A DNA stretch of 64,000 bases from G963674955 sp963674955 (GCA_963674955.2 CAXXKR010000004.1:496001-560000), one strand, 5' to 3'; shown: positions 1 to 7,732, counted from the stretch's first letter. Numbers and translations: made by a program. Notes: generated by a model from the sequence alone, not told the origin.

Positions 1-43
1 CCGCAAAGGCCACCACGAGGCCCAGCAGCAAAAAGTCGTGCAT
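1..43 (-). CDS. N-terminus of an unknown membrane protein (partial)
   Basis: Leftward reading frame that starts at ATG 43-41 and runs off the window edge. The 14 visible residues begin MHDFLLLGLVVAFA and are strongly hydrophobic, as in a first membrane helix. A GGAG ribosome site lies 6 nt upstream, and the stop codon of the preceding gene is only 9 nt away, so the two genes look co-transcribed. Too little is visible to name a family; a membrane transporter is one possibility. Confidence 0.5.
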   Translation of the reverse strand, partial: MHDFLLLGLVVAFA

Positions 44-52
44 AAGGGGCTC

Positions 53-265
53 CTATTTCTTCAAGAGCTTGAACCTGTCGTCCTTGATCTCCACCAGTCC
101 GTCCGAGGCCATTTCCCGCAACAGGGGTTCGATCTTGTCCAGGTCTTCAGGGGTTATGAATATCTCGGCCTGATTGATTATGTAGTCCAGGGGCAGGTAT
201 TCGGCGCGGCCTCTCTTGAAGGTGGCGATCAGGTAATCGCGTGTCAGATTTTTTGTGGGAGCCAT
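53..265 (-). CDS. Small hypothetical protein, possible winged-helix fold
   Basis: A 70-residue charged protein with no signal peptide or membrane segment. It consists of a helical start, then a segment reading ITPEDLDKIEPLLREMASDG and a short basic end (FKLLKK). That helix-turn-helix-like layout ending in a possible beta wing (LVEIKDDRFKLL) is compatible with a small winged-helix or regulatory subunit, but no family is recognised. It directly precedes a membrane-protein gene on the same strand, and that gene's ribosome site overlaps this stop codon. It may be a cytoplasmic accessory to that protein; this is inference from position only. Confidence 0.6.
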   Translation of the reverse strand: MAPTKNLTRDYLIATFKRGRAEYLPLDYIINQAEIFITPEDLDKIEPLLREMASDGLVEIKDDRFKLLKK

Positions 266-330
266 TTTGACCTCATTCTATTAAGTGAGGCCAATGGATA
301 GGTGAAACAACGCGTCAAAGTCAAGGATTG

Positions 331-375
331 AAAAAGGGGCGGCCCCCCGTCATGTCTGGCGTATGACGGGGGGCC
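331..375 (-). terminator. Rho-independent terminator of the cytochrome c3 gene
   Basis: A perfect 13-bp inverted repeat (341-353 with 363-375, very GC-rich) encloses a 9-nt loop. On the minus strand it is followed by a T-rich run. It lies 40 bp past the cytochrome c3 stop codon. Confidence 0.85.
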
Positions 376-415
376 TCGTGTTATGGGGGCTTATAGGGAG
401 GAGTATCTCTACAAC

Positions 416-838
416 TTATTTAATGTGGCACTTGCTGCATGCCGTCGGGCCGCCGGGCTTCTTGGCCTTCTTGAGGTCCTTGTGACAGGTCAGGCAGCTC
501 ATGCCCTTCTGGGAATGGAAGGCCGAGTAGAAAGCGGTTTCGCCGGTCTTGACAATGGCCTTCTTTCCGTTCTTTTCGCCCCAGACCACGTCATGGCAGC
601 CTGAAGACGAACACTTTGGTACTTCACTCTTTTCATCCCACTTGTGGTGGCAGTCGGTACAGTTCACGGCCGCGTGCTTCTGGTGGGAGAATTTCACTGT
701 GGGCTGGGTGCCTTCGCCCTTGGGCAGGACAATGGTCAAGTCCTCTGCCGGGGCGTTTGTCTTGGCGTAGAGCGTAGGCAGTGCAAAGGCCAAAACAAAT
801 ATCGCGCTTAAAAAAATGATCATGCTTGAACGACTCAT
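416..838 (-). CDS. cycA: Periplasmic tetraheme cytochrome c3 (type I)
   Basis: Small periplasmic electron carrier that in Desulfovibrio links periplasmic hydrogenases to membrane redox complexes. The 140-residue precursor has a Sec signal peptide (hydrophobic core about residues 7-20, cleavage near 25). Four heme sites are visible: CTDCH at 60-64, CSSSGCH at 76-82 (the CX4CH spacing typical of heme 2), CLTCH at 115-119 and CSKCH at 134-138. Many type I c3 proteins have CX4CH at heme 4, so the CX2CH here is a variant. Extra axial histidines (HQKH near 52-55) are in place. An AGGAGG ribosome site precedes the ATG. The gene is monocistronic, with a strong terminator downstream and a sigma-54-like promoter upstream. 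Confidence 0.93.
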   Translation of the reverse strand: MSRSSMIIFLSAIFVLAFALPTLYAKTNAPAEDLTIVLPKGEGTQPTVKFSHQKHAAVNCTDCHHKWDEKSEVPKCSSSGCHDVVWGEKNGKKAIVKTGETAFYSAFHSQKGMSCLTCHKDLKKAKKPGGPTACSKCHIK

Positions 839-903
839 GCCTTGAACCTCCTGGTGGCGTTAATGTTTCAGTCCTTGTGCGCCTCTGCCCATGTCAACCA
901 CAT

Positions 904-919
904 AGCATTGACCGTGCCA
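904..919 (-). promoter_or_regulatory. Sigma-54 (-24/-12) promoter of the cytochrome c3 gene
   Basis: On the minus strand the segment reads TGGCACGGTCAATGCT. It matches the RpoN consensus TGGCACG-N4-TTGCW at all but one position, with GG and GC exactly 12 bp apart. The expected start would lie near 890, about 55 nt before the ATG at 838. No enhancer-binding site was recognised. The rest of the 839-1162 intergenic region holds only the palindrome at 992-1013 and no gene. Confidence 0.7.
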
Positions 920-991
920 ACTTTTTTATCTTGTATTGTCGGCATGTTGTAGATGCATGGTAAAATCATGTGCAGAGCCATGCGCAACCTG

Positions 992-1013
992 TTGCACAAA
1001 ACTGATTGTGCAA
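992..1013. promoter_or_regulatory. Palindrome TTGCACA-N8-TGTGCAA, possible operator
   Basis: Perfect 7-bp inverted repeat with an 8-bp spacer in the intergenic region, about 150 bp upstream of ilvN. Its size and symmetry suit a dimeric CRP/FNR-like or similar regulator. No T-run follows, so it is not an intrinsic terminator. The regulator is unknown. Confidence 0.35.
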
Positions 1014-1162
1014 AGTGCAAGGGTTGTTGAGAACAATAACTGATTATTGGTTTTGGACAAAGCCATTTTTTGCATTTTCATGACTTGTCATTGGTTGTCC
1101 TTGCCGCAGATGAAAGATATGAGAGACCTGACTGGTCAATGAATTCATAGATGGAGACGGAA

Positions 1163-1642
1163 ATGAAACACACAATCTCGGCTCTGGTGATGAACAGGCC
1201 CGGCGTCCTGGCTGAAATGGCTGAGGAATTCGGAAGCAAGAACATCAATATCAAGAGCATTTCATGCGGTGAGACGGAAAATCCGGAAGTTTCCAGAATG
1301 GTCATCTGCGTCGAGGCGGACAACGGCGAGGTGGACAAGATAACCGAACAGGTGCGCGGAATGGATTTCGTCATCAAGGTTGACGACCTGGCGCGCAAGG
1401 AATTCGTGGACCGTGAGTTGGTTCTGGTCAAGGTGTTCATGAGCAAGGAAACCACCACGCAGATCATGCAGATATTCGAGGTCTTTCGGGCCAATGTCGT
1501 GGGCATGGGTCAAAGCAGCATCAGCGTTGAGCTGAGCGGCGACGAGGAACGCATCGAGGGGTTGATAAAAATGCTCACCCCGTACGGAATCCTCAGCATG
1601 TGCCGCACCGGCAAGATAGCGCTCAAGCGCGGCGACGAATAG
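1163..1642 (+). CDS. ilvN: Acetolactate synthase small (regulatory) subunit
   Basis: Regulatory subunit of acetohydroxyacid synthase, which binds valine and activates the catalytic subunit in branched-chain amino acid synthesis. The N-terminal ACT domain begins with the family motif HTISALVMNRPGVLAEMA, and the C-terminal half matches the ALS_ss_C region. Length 159 aa is usual for IlvN/IlvH. An upstream ATG at 1151 is possible, but GGAG at 1153-1156 sits 6 nt before ATG 1163, which favours the shorter start. The large subunit is not adjacent. Instead the gene is followed closely by ptb and buk, so its local role may concern branched-chain acyl metabolism. Confidence 0.88.
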   Translation: MKHTISALVMNRPGVLAEMAEEFGSKNINIKSISCGETENPEVSRMVICVEADNGEVDKITEQVRGMDFVIKVDDLARKEFVDRELVLVKVFMSKETTTQIMQIFEVFRANVVGMGQSSISVELSGDEERIEGLIKMLTPYGILSMCRTGKIALKRGDE

Positions 1643-1657
1643 CCCGGAGTGTCCGCC

Positions 1658-2575
1658 ATGAGCATGTCAAGCCTGGAAGACATCCTGGCCGAGGTGCTGC
1701 GCAGCAAACGCAGGCCCAAAGTGGCCATTGCACCCTGTGCCGAGGAATTCGTTTTGCGAGCCGGTTGTTACGCTTATGAACGGGGTGTCGCCCAGCCTGT
1801 TTTCATAGGTGACATCGAACGCGCCGAGGAAGTTGCCCGGAACGCGGGGATCGATCTTGCGCCCTTTGTAAAAATCAACGAACCGGACGACACCCTGTCC
1901 GTTCACAGGGCCGTGCAGCTCTACAAGAGCGGCGACGTGTCCATGGTCATGAAGGGGCTTGTAAGCACCGGAACCTTGCTCAAGGCCGTGCTGAACAAGG
2001 AGACCGGAGTGCCGCCGGAAGGCATCATGAGCCATGTCACGGTGTTCGACGCTCCATTCGATAACCGGCTGATGATCCTTACCGACGCCGGAGTGAACAT
2101 CAAGCCCAACCTGCAGCGCAAGGTGGACATCCTCAAGAACGCCATAAGGATCGCCCGCAAGCTGGGCATCAAATGCCCCAAGGCCGCCATGCTGGCGGCC
2201 ACGGAAAAGGTCAATTACCCGGCCATGCCCGCCACACTGGACGCGGACATAATCGCCAAAATGGGCGAGCAGGGCGAATTCGGAGACGCCGTGGTGGCTG
2301 GTCCGATTTCCCTGGATATCGCCATTTCCAAGCGCGTGGCCAAGTGCAAGGGGTACAGCGGCCCTGTGGGCGGTCAGGCCGACATCCTCTGCGCCTCGGA
2401 CATCGAGAGCGGCAACATATTATATAAGGCCCTAAGCGCCCTGCATGGTTCAAGCTTGGCCAGCATCGTTGTCGGCAGCAGGATGCCGATCATCGTTCCC
2501 TCCAGGGGCGACAGCGAAATGTCCAAGTTCTACTCCATAACCCTGGCCGCCTATCTGTCCGGGAGCAATGAATGA
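1658..2575 (+). CDS. ptb: Phosphate butyryltransferase
   Basis: Transfers the acyl group of butyryl- or branched-chain acyl-CoA to phosphate, giving an acyl phosphate. The 305-residue protein belongs to the phosphate acetyl/butyryl transferase family: motifs MVMKGLVSTGTLLKAVL, LTDAGVNIKPNL and the C-terminal ADILCASDIESGNILYKAL segment are typical. ATG 1658 is chosen over GTG 1649 because GGAG at 1646-1649 is placed 8 nt before it. It lies 15 nt after ilvN and overlaps buk by 4 nt, so the three genes form one operon. Acetyl versus butyryl specificity is inferred from the buk partner. Confidence 0.88.
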   Translation: MSMSSLEDILAEVLRSKRRPKVAIAPCAEEFVLRAGCYAYERGVAQPVFIGDIERAEEVARNAGIDLAPFVKINEPDDTLSVHRAVQLYKSGDVSMVMKGLVSTGTLLKAVLNKETGVPPEGIMSHVTVFDAPFDNRLMILTDAGVNIKPNLQRKVDILKNAIRIARKLGIKCPKAAMLAATEKVNYPAMPATLDADIIAKMGEQGEFGDAVVAGPISLDIAISKRVAKCKGYSGPVGGQADILCASDIESGNILYKALSALHGSSLASIVVGSRMPIIVPSRGDSEMSKFYSITLAAYLSGSNE

Positions 2576-3642
2576 GTCGGCGCGTTTTGGTCATTAATCC
2601 CGGTTCGACCTCCACTAAAATCGCCTTTTACGAGGGCGAAAAAGCTCTCCTGGACAGGGAATGCGCCCACTCAAAGGAATCCCTGGCCGGATTCAGGCAT
2701 GTGGCCGATCAGATGGAATTCAGGCGGCAGTCGATCAGTGAACTCATGGACGGTTTTCATGTCGGCAGGGTGGACGCGGTCGTGGGGCGGGGCGGCCTGC
2801 TCAGGCCCATACCCGGCGGGGTCTACTCAATCAGCGAGGCCATGCTCGACGACCTGCGCAGGGCCAGGTACGGCGAGCATCCCTGCAACCTGGGGGCGCT
2901 TTTGGCCGACGAGTATGCGCGGGAGTGGAAAGTGCCCGCCTTTGTGGTTGATCCGGTGGTGACGGACGAGATGGAGGACGTGGCCCGAATCACCGGCCAT
3001 CCCAAGATCGAGCGGCGCAGCATCTTCCACGCATTGAGCCAAAGGGGCGCGGCCCGGGCGGCGGCTGAAAGCGGCGGCGTCAGGTATGAGGATGAAAAAT
3101 TTATTGTCGCCCACATGGGCGGCGGCATTTCCATCGGCGCGCACTTGAAGGGCCGCATCGTGGACGTGGTCAACGCCCTGGACGGCGAGGGGCCGTTCAG
3201 CCCGGAAAGGACCGGCAGGCTGCCCTTGATAACGGTCCTGAACCTGCTGGAACAGGGCAGGGTGGACATTCCGGCTCTCAGGAAGATCGTCCTGACCCAG
3301 GGCGGGCTTTGGGCCCATCTCGCCACCAACGACTTGCGCGAGGTGGAAAAGATGATGAACAGTGGTGATCAAAAGGCCGCGCTGCTCTTCAAGGCCCTGG
3401 CCTACAACATCTCCAAGGAAATATCAGCGCTTGGCCCGGCGTTGATGAACAAGGATGATCAACCGATCCGGGCCGTGGTCCTGACCGGCGGCATGGCCGG
3501 GAGCAAGCGGCTGGTGGCCGAGATTGCCGGGATGATGAAGTGGCTCGCGCCGGTAATGATCATTGAGACCAGCGAGATGGGAGTCATGGCCGCTGGCGCG
3601 GTCCTGGCCCTGGACGGCAGGGTCGAGGTCAAATCATATTGA
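2572..3642 (+). CDS. buk: Butyrate kinase
   Basis: Interconverts acyl phosphate and ADP with butyrate (or a branched-chain acid) and ATP. The 356-residue ASKHA-fold kinase begins RVLVINPGSTSTKIAFYEG, the phosphate-1 motif of acetate/butyrate kinases, and has HMGGGISIGAH and VLTGGMAG nucleotide-binding motifs further on. Its ATG overlaps the ptb stop in an ATGA, indicating translational coupling. With Ptb it makes a substrate-level phosphorylation route from acyl-CoA. The alanyl-editing gene starts 10 nt later. Confidence 0.9.
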   Translation: MSRRVLVINPGSTSTKIAFYEGEKALLDRECAHSKESLAGFRHVADQMEFRRQSISELMDGFHVGRVDAVVGRGGLLRPIPGGVYSISEAMLDDLRRARYGEHPCNLGALLADEYAREWKVPAFVVDPVVTDEMEDVARITGHPKIERRSIFHALSQRGAARAAAESGGVRYEDEKFIVAHMGGGISIGAHLKGRIVDVVNALDGEGPFSPERTGRLPLITVLNLLEQGRVDIPALRKIVLTQGGLWAHLATNDLREVEKMMNSGDQKAALLFKALAYNISKEISALGPALMNKDDQPIRAVVLTGGMAGSKRLVAEIAGMMKWLAPVMIIETSEMGVMAAGAVLALDGRVEVKSY

Positions 3643-3652
3643 TTTTGGGAGA

Positions 3653-4111
3653 ATGATTTTGGGAAAAAGCTACCAGCCGAGAATGCATTCGGCTGAACAT
3701 ATGCTGAATCAGGCCATGGTTCGCAAGTTCGGCTGCGACCGCTGCTTCAGCGCGCACGTGAACAAGAAAAAGTCCAAGTGCGACTATCGCTTTGATCGGC
3801 CTTTGACGGATCAGGAGGCTGCGGAAATCGAGGCGGCTGTGAATGAGGCCGTGGGGCGGAACCTTGAGGTGGGCGAGAAATTCGTGAGCCGGGAAGAGGC
3901 GGAAAGGGATTTCAATACCACGCGCCTGCCGGATGAGGCCGAGTCGGTGAGGATCGTCACGATAGGGGACTTTGACGCCTGCCCCTGCATCGGAGAGCAC
4001 GTGGATAATACGGCGGAAATCGGCGCGTTCCGCATGGTCTCGCATAGCTTTGAGGACGGAGTCCTGCGCATAAGGTATAAGCTGGCCGCCCCGGCGGAGT
4101 ATGTGCTCTGA
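3653..4111 (+). CDS. AlaX-like trans-editing protein (ThrRS/AlaRS second additional domain)
   Basis: Freestanding homologue of the editing domain that hydrolyses mischarged aminoacyl-tRNA. In 152 residues it keeps both zinc/catalytic motifs: HSAEH (H12, H16; HxxxH) and CIGEH (C112, H116; CxxxH). It lacks any aminoacylation core. Start is uncertain: ATG 3653 has GGAG only 1 nt upstream, whereas TTG 3659 would have it 7 nt upstream. Co-directional with buk. Whether it edits Ser-tRNA(Ala) or another pair cannot be told from sequence. Confidence 0.75.
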   Translation: MILGKSYQPRMHSAEHMLNQAMVRKFGCDRCFSAHVNKKKSKCDYRFDRPLTDQEAAEIEAAVNEAVGRNLEVGEKFVSREEAERDFNTTRLPDEAESVRIVTIGDFDACPCIGEHVDNTAEIGAFRMVSHSFEDGVLRIRYKLAAPAEYVL

Positions 4112-4119
4112 CTAACGCC

Positions 4120-5253
4120 TTAAATCAATTTGCCAAGAATAGGCCCGTCGGTTCCGGGTCTGCCCATGAGCTGGGGGATGAAGCGTTTGAAGAGAAAAAT
4201 CACCGGCACGCAAAGGAGCAGGCTGACCGCCGTGAAGACCACGCCAGCCGCCGTGACGCTAAGCGCCGAGCCGGAGAACGTATCCGCGAACCAGGCCGCG
4301 AACGGGCCGTTCAAAAAGTGGTAGAAGACACCGTTCAGGGCAAAGAGTATCAGGGCGTTTTCGCCCATGAAGCAGAGCCATTTCCCCTCACCTGAAATCC
4401 TGGCCAGCATGATTATCATCAGCGAACCCACAAAGGCCGTGAACGGAAACAGGAACACGTTTCCATGGCCTGAAAGCACGATGACCACGGCGTCGAAGAT
4501 CTTGAACGGGCCGGTGTTCAAATTGAAGGTATAGAGCACGGTCAGCAGGCAGATGACGATGGCCGCCACCAGCTGTCCCGTCCGCGCCTTGCCCAGCAGA
4601 AACTCCCGCCGCCTGAGAAACACGCCCAGGAGATAAAAGGCGTAAACCACCGGTGCCTCGTGGATGAACCAGTAGTTCCACTCGAATATCCTGTCCATAT
4701 ATATGAAATTGAAATCGCGGGTCAGGTAGTAGCCGCCCAGATAGAGCACCAAGGCCCCGAAAAGCATTTTGGCGTCCGTGTTCAGCACCCTGGACGCGAA
4801 GTAATGCAGAATCTCCACTGTGAACAGGCAGGCCAGGAACCACATGGGAATATTCAGGACCGGAAAGCCCAATGCGGCGCGCAACCAGGCGTTGACATAG
4901 CCCTGCACGCTGGTCACGTCGGCCAGGACGAAATCGCCCTTGAAAAAGAGCGAGAGCACGGTCAGGAGCAGGCAGAAAAAAACATAGGGCAGCAGTCTGG
5001 ACAGGGCCAGCTGCTTGAGGAACTTGCCTGTTGGCAGTTGCAACTTGGTCTTGCTGGCCACGTATCCGGCAAGCATGAAGAACAGGATCATGTGAAATGA
5101 ATAGATGAACTTGTAGTGCGCGGCGGCCACTGGATTCTTGAGGTACATGATCCGTTCTATGATGTGGCCGTAATAGACCAGGGCGATGCCGTAGAAACGG
5201 GCGATGTCCAGCATCGCTATCCTTTTGGGGCTGCTCGGCGCGGAATTGTTCAT
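4120..5253 (-). CDS. Acyltransferase 3 family membrane protein
   Basis: A 377-residue integral membrane protein with about ten hydrophobic helices. The N-terminus reads RIAMLDIARFYGIALVYYGH and is followed by FIYSFHMILFFMLAGY, the layout of acyltransferase family 3 (OafA/NodX-like) enzymes that acetylate or acylate cell-surface sugars. The conserved histidines of the first two helices (GH, FHM) are present. It is convergent with the AlaX gene (8-bp gap) and has no same-strand partner in the immediate upstream. Substrate unknown. Confidence 0.75.
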   Translation of the reverse strand: MNNSAPSSPKRIAMLDIARFYGIALVYYGHIIERIMYLKNPVAAAHYKFIYSFHMILFFMLAGYVASKTKLQLPTGKFLKQLALSRLLPYVFFCLLLTVLSLFFKGDFVLADVTSVQGYVNAWLRAALGFPVLNIPMWFLACLFTVEILHYFASRVLNTDAKMLFGALVLYLGGYYLTRDFNFIYMDRIFEWNYWFIHEAPVVYAFYLLGVFLRRREFLLGKARTGQLVAAIVICLLTVLYTFNLNTGPFKIFDAVVIVLSGHGNVFLFPFTAFVGSLMIIMLARISGEGKWLCFMGENALILFALNGVFYHFLNGPFAAWFADTFSGSALSVTAAGVVFTAVSLLLCVPVIFLFKRFIPQLMGRPGTDGPILGKLI

Positions 5254-5344
5254 TCATTGCCAATAAAATTAAAGGCAAATCAAGTCAATGCCCCTTGAAT
5301 GTCAGGCCGATCGCTTTTGAGGAATATCAGCCTTGAAAAAAGAA

Positions 5345-5372
5345 AAAGCCCCGACCAGAGTACCGGGGCTTT
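5345..5372 (-). terminator. Rho-independent terminator of rhlE
   Basis: AAAGCCCCG (5345-5353) pairs with CGGGGCTTT (5364-5372) around a 10-nt loop. On the minus strand the hairpin is followed by a T-rich stretch. It lies 25 bp beyond the helicase stop codon. Confidence 0.85.
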
Positions 5373-5396
5373 GAATTGAATCAATTATGCAGACGG

Positions 5397-6839
5397 CTAA
5401 GGCCTTGCCGACCTTGGCGGACGGCGGCGTCTGCGGCGGCCGGGGGCTGCGGGACGCCGGCTGTCGCCTTCGGAGCGACTGTTTTCAGACCGTCTGTTCT
5501 CGGGCCTTGAACTTCCTGATCTTCCGCCCTCAGCCCTGCGGGTTTCGGAATTGCCGTTTTCAGGCCTTGCGGCCTTGGGACCGGCGCTCTCAGATCTCTT
5601 GGCCTTGGGCCTGCCGCTTCCGGCTTTTTTGCCGCCCGGCTTGGCGGAGTAAGGCCTGGAAGGCCTCTTGGGCCTTATGCCAGGCTGCTGCCGTTGCTGG
5701 ACGCTTGGCTGCTGGTCGTAATCAAAGCCATCGAGCTTTTTGCGCTCAATACTGGTATCCATGAAGCGTTCCAAATCGCGGACAAAAAGTGTGTCCTCGG
5801 AAGTGATGAAGGACAGGGCGATGCCTGTCTGGCCAGCGCGGCCCGTGCGCCCGATGCGGTGGGTATAATTCTCAACGGTGTCGGGAACATCGTAGTTGAT
5901 GACGTGGGAAATCTTTTCGCAGTCAATGCCCCTGGCCGCGATATCCGTGGCCACCATGATGCGGTATTCGCCATTGCGAAATCCGTCCAGGGCCTTTTGA
6001 CGCCTGTTCTGGGACAAGTTGCCCTGCAAAAAGGTGGCGCTCATGGCCATGCGCTCCAGCTTATTGGCCAGAGCCTTGGCCTTGTGCTTGGTGCGGGTGA
6101 AGACCAGTACGCTGGAGTAATTGATGGTTTCAAGAAGCTCCTGAAGAAAAGACGGCTTGAGGTGCTTCGGGACCGGATAAAAGGCGTGGCTCACGCTCTC
6201 GGCCGGGGCGATGTTGTCCACCTGGACTATTGCCGGATCATTGAGGATCCTGTTTGAAAGCTCCCGTATCTCCTTGGGCATGGTGGCCGAGAAAAGCAGA
6301 TTCTGCCTTTCATGCGGAAGCCTTTCCATGATCCTGCGGATATCGGGCAGAAAACCCATGTCCAGCATGCGGTCCGCCTCGTCCAGAACAAGGGTCTGCA
6401 CGTTGCTCAAATCCGCATCGCCGCGGCCCATGAGATCAAGCAGCCTGCCCGGGCAGGCAACCACAATTGTGGCCTTGTTCATGGCTTTTATCTGGGGCGT
6501 GACGCCCACACCGCCGAACACGGCGGCGCTGCGTATTCCTGTCTGCCTGCCGAGGGTGATGAAGTTTTCGTGTATCTGCAAGGCCAGTTCGCGCGTGGGA
6601 GCAAGAACCAGAACACGCATGGGGCCGGTTTTTTGCGCTTTTGCGTCAACAAGTCTTTGCAGGATAGGCAGGGCGAAAGCCGCTGTCTTGCCGGTTCCGG
6701 TCTGGGCCAGGCCCATTACGTCGCGTCCCTTGAGTACCGGCTCGATGGCCTGGCTCTGAATAGGGGTAGGGGTTGTGTAACCCGCGTCATTGATGCCGGA
6801 AACAATGCTCCGGTCGAACGAGAAAGAATCGAAATTCAC
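5397..6839 (-). CDS. rhlE: DEAD-box ATP-dependent RNA helicase, RhlE type
   Basis: Unwinds structured RNA in ribosome assembly and cold adaptation. In 480 aa it has the Q motif (TPTPIQ near 23-28), Walker A AQTGTGKT (45-52), PTREL, DEAD (153-156), SAT (184-186) and motif VI HRIGRTGRAG. After about residue 380 comes an Arg/Ser/Glu/Pro-rich low-complexity tail with repeated RPEN/RRSE-like units that ends in a run of six arginines; such tails bind RNA nonspecifically. The start gives the usual MNFDSFSF opening. It is divergent from an RRM protein gene, a pairing consistent with a shared RNA/cold-response role. Confidence 0.92.
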   Translation of the reverse strand: MNFDSFSFDRSIVSGINDAGYTTPTPIQSQAIEPVLKGRDVMGLAQTGTGKTAAFALPILQRLVDAKAQKTGPMRVLVLAPTRELALQIHENFITLGRQTGIRSAAVFGGVGVTPQIKAMNKATIVVACPGRLLDLMGRGDADLSNVQTLVLDEADRMLDMGFLPDIRRIMERLPHERQNLLFSATMPKEIRELSNRILNDPAIVQVDNIAPAESVSHAFYPVPKHLKPSFLQELLETINYSSVLVFTRTKHKAKALANKLERMAMSATFLQGNLSQNRRQKALDGFRNGEYRIMVATDIAARGIDCEKISHVINYDVPDTVENYTHRIGRTGRAGQTGIALSFITSEDTLFVRDLERFMDTSIERKKLDGFDYDQQPSVQQRQQPGIRPKRPSRPYSAKPGGKKAGSGRPKAKRSESAGPKAARPENGNSETRRAEGGRSGSSRPENRRSENSRSEGDSRRPAAPGRRRRRRPPRSARP

Positions 6840-7115
6840 TTTAAATCCATTGGTTATATTATTGAAAAAGATCAGGTTTTTGCCAGTTTAATTTAGCGGC
6901 AAATGACCTGAGACGAAGTTTGATTGTGATCCATGAACTGCTTTTTAAGCGGTCCGCCGGATGGGGCGGTAATATGGAGGGATAAGTATTCGGTCGTTTT
7001 GATAAAGTATCACTTACCTATTTCATCGGTAATGTAAAGAAAAAGATTTTTGCTTGATTTGATTGGCTCGGCGATAAAGCAATTATAATTTTGTAAAAAA
7101 TTTTCTTTTTTTCTC

Positions 7116-7145
7116 TTGACATTTGGGCATTCCTTTGAATATCAA
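7116..7145 (+). promoter_or_regulatory. Putative sigma-70 promoter of the RRM gene leader
   Basis: TTGACA at 7116-7121, then 18 nt, then TATCAA at 7140-7145. It lies in an AT-rich stretch and would produce a leader of about 165 nt before the ATG at 7316. The rest of 6840-7115 contains no convincing gene; it is the promoter/5' region of the divergent helicase. Confidence 0.5.
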
Positions 7146-7152
7146 CAATTTC

Positions 7153-7262
7153 ATCATCAGTTTGCCAAGGGGTGCAGTTGCCGACAGTCAACTCATACTG
7201 ATGATATTTAGACTGGGTTGAACAAGGAGCTATGTATGCATCTTGCAAACGGCTCCTTTTTT
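7153..7262 (+). ncRNA. Structured leader RNA or small RNA ending in an intrinsic terminator
   Basis: Between the putative promoter and the RRM gene the + strand can fold into a hairpin with a perfect 9-bp outer stem (ATCATCAGT 7153-7161 with ACTGATGAT 7197-7205) and an inner AGTTG/CAACT stem. A canonical terminator follows at 7224-7262. The arrangement suits either a self-contained small RNA of about 110 nt or a cis-acting attenuator controlling the RNA-binding protein gene. No known riboswitch family was recognised. Confidence 0.45.
7224..7262 (+). terminator. Intrinsic terminator in the RRM leader
   Basis: AAGGAGC (7224-7230) pairs with GCTCCTT (7252-7258) and runs into T6 (7257-7262), 54 nt before the RRM start codon. 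The 5' arm is itself a good Shine-Dalgarno sequence, so ribosome binding and terminator folding would exclude each other. Confidence 0.65.
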
Positions 7263-7286
7263 GTAGGTGCGGTGAGCATCATTTGA
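7236..7286 (+). CDS. Possible 16-codon leader peptide
   Basis: ATG 7236 lies 6 nt after AAGGAG (7224-7229) and opens a 16-codon frame MHLANGSFFVGAVSII ending at TGA 7284-7286. Its coding sequence spans the 3' arm of the terminator hairpin. A second ATG at 7232 opens a 27-codon frame that ends directly before the RRM start. Either may be chance. If real, translation would be expected to open the terminator. Confidence 0.25.
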   Translation: MHLANGSFFVGAVSII

Positions 7287-7315
7287 ACGATTTACTTTTT
7301 TCCGGAGTGTTTTGA

Positions 7316-7582
7316 ATGTCTAAGAACATCTATGTTGGCAATTTGCCCTGGTCCGCAACTGAAGAAGACGTTCGCGCCGCTTTCGCGAACTACGGTGAAG
7401 TTGTTTCCGTCAAGCTGATCGAAGATCGTGAAACCGGACGCCCTCGCGGCTTTGGTTTTGTCGAGATGGAAGATCAGGGAGCCCTCGAAGCCATTGAGAA
7501 CCTTGATGGCACCGATTTCGGAGGCCGCAACATCAAGGTCAACGAGGCCAAGCCGCGCGCTCCTCGGACACCCCGCTGGTAG
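7316..7582 (+). CDS. Single-RRM RNA-binding protein
   Basis: Small RNA chaperone-like protein of the bacterial RRM/Rbp family, often cold-induced. The 88 residues contain RNP-2 (IYVGNL, residues 5-10) and RNP-1 (RGFGFVEM, about 43-50), giving one complete RRM with a short basic end (PRAPRTPRW). GGAG at 7304-7307 is 8 nt before the ATG. Monocistronic with a clear downstream terminator, and preceded by a structured leader with an intrinsic terminator, so expression is probably controlled after initiation. Divergent neighbour is the RhlE helicase. Confidence 0.92.
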   Translation: MSKNIYVGNLPWSATEEDVRAAFANYGEVVSVKLIEDRETGRPRGFGFVEMEDQGALEAIENLDGTDFGGRNIKVNEAKPRAPRTPRW

Positions 7583-7614
7583 TCCTTTAGATACTATTTC
7601 TAATTCGACGCCGA

Positions 7615-7650
7615 GGCCCGTCTCCCGCAAGGAGGCGGGCCTTCTTCTTG
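7615..7650 (+). terminator. Terminator of the RRM gene
   Basis: An 11-bp stem (7615-7625 with 7631-7641, one G-T pair) with a 5-nt loop is followed by TTCTTCTT. Confidence 0.85.
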
Positions 7651-7708
7651 CCTCCGCAACAACGCTTTCACCTGAAATCCTCTGAAAACCCTCCATTAAT
7701 TCATATGC

Positions 7709-7732
7709 CAACGACAATTATCCTTGTCGTTG
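7709..7732. promoter_or_regulatory. 9-bp inverted repeat upstream of haoC
   Basis: CAACGACAA (7709-7717) and TTGTCGTTG (7724-7732) flank a 6-nt spacer about 135 bp before the cytochrome operon. No T-run follows directly, so a regulator site is more likely than a terminator. It does not match the HcpR or NarL sites known to me. Confidence 0.3.

Noticed and set aside
7018..7248. 76-codon frame on the minus strand in the rhlE/RRM gap
   Set aside because: It is complementary to the structured leader and promoter of the RRM gene and has no homology-like features.
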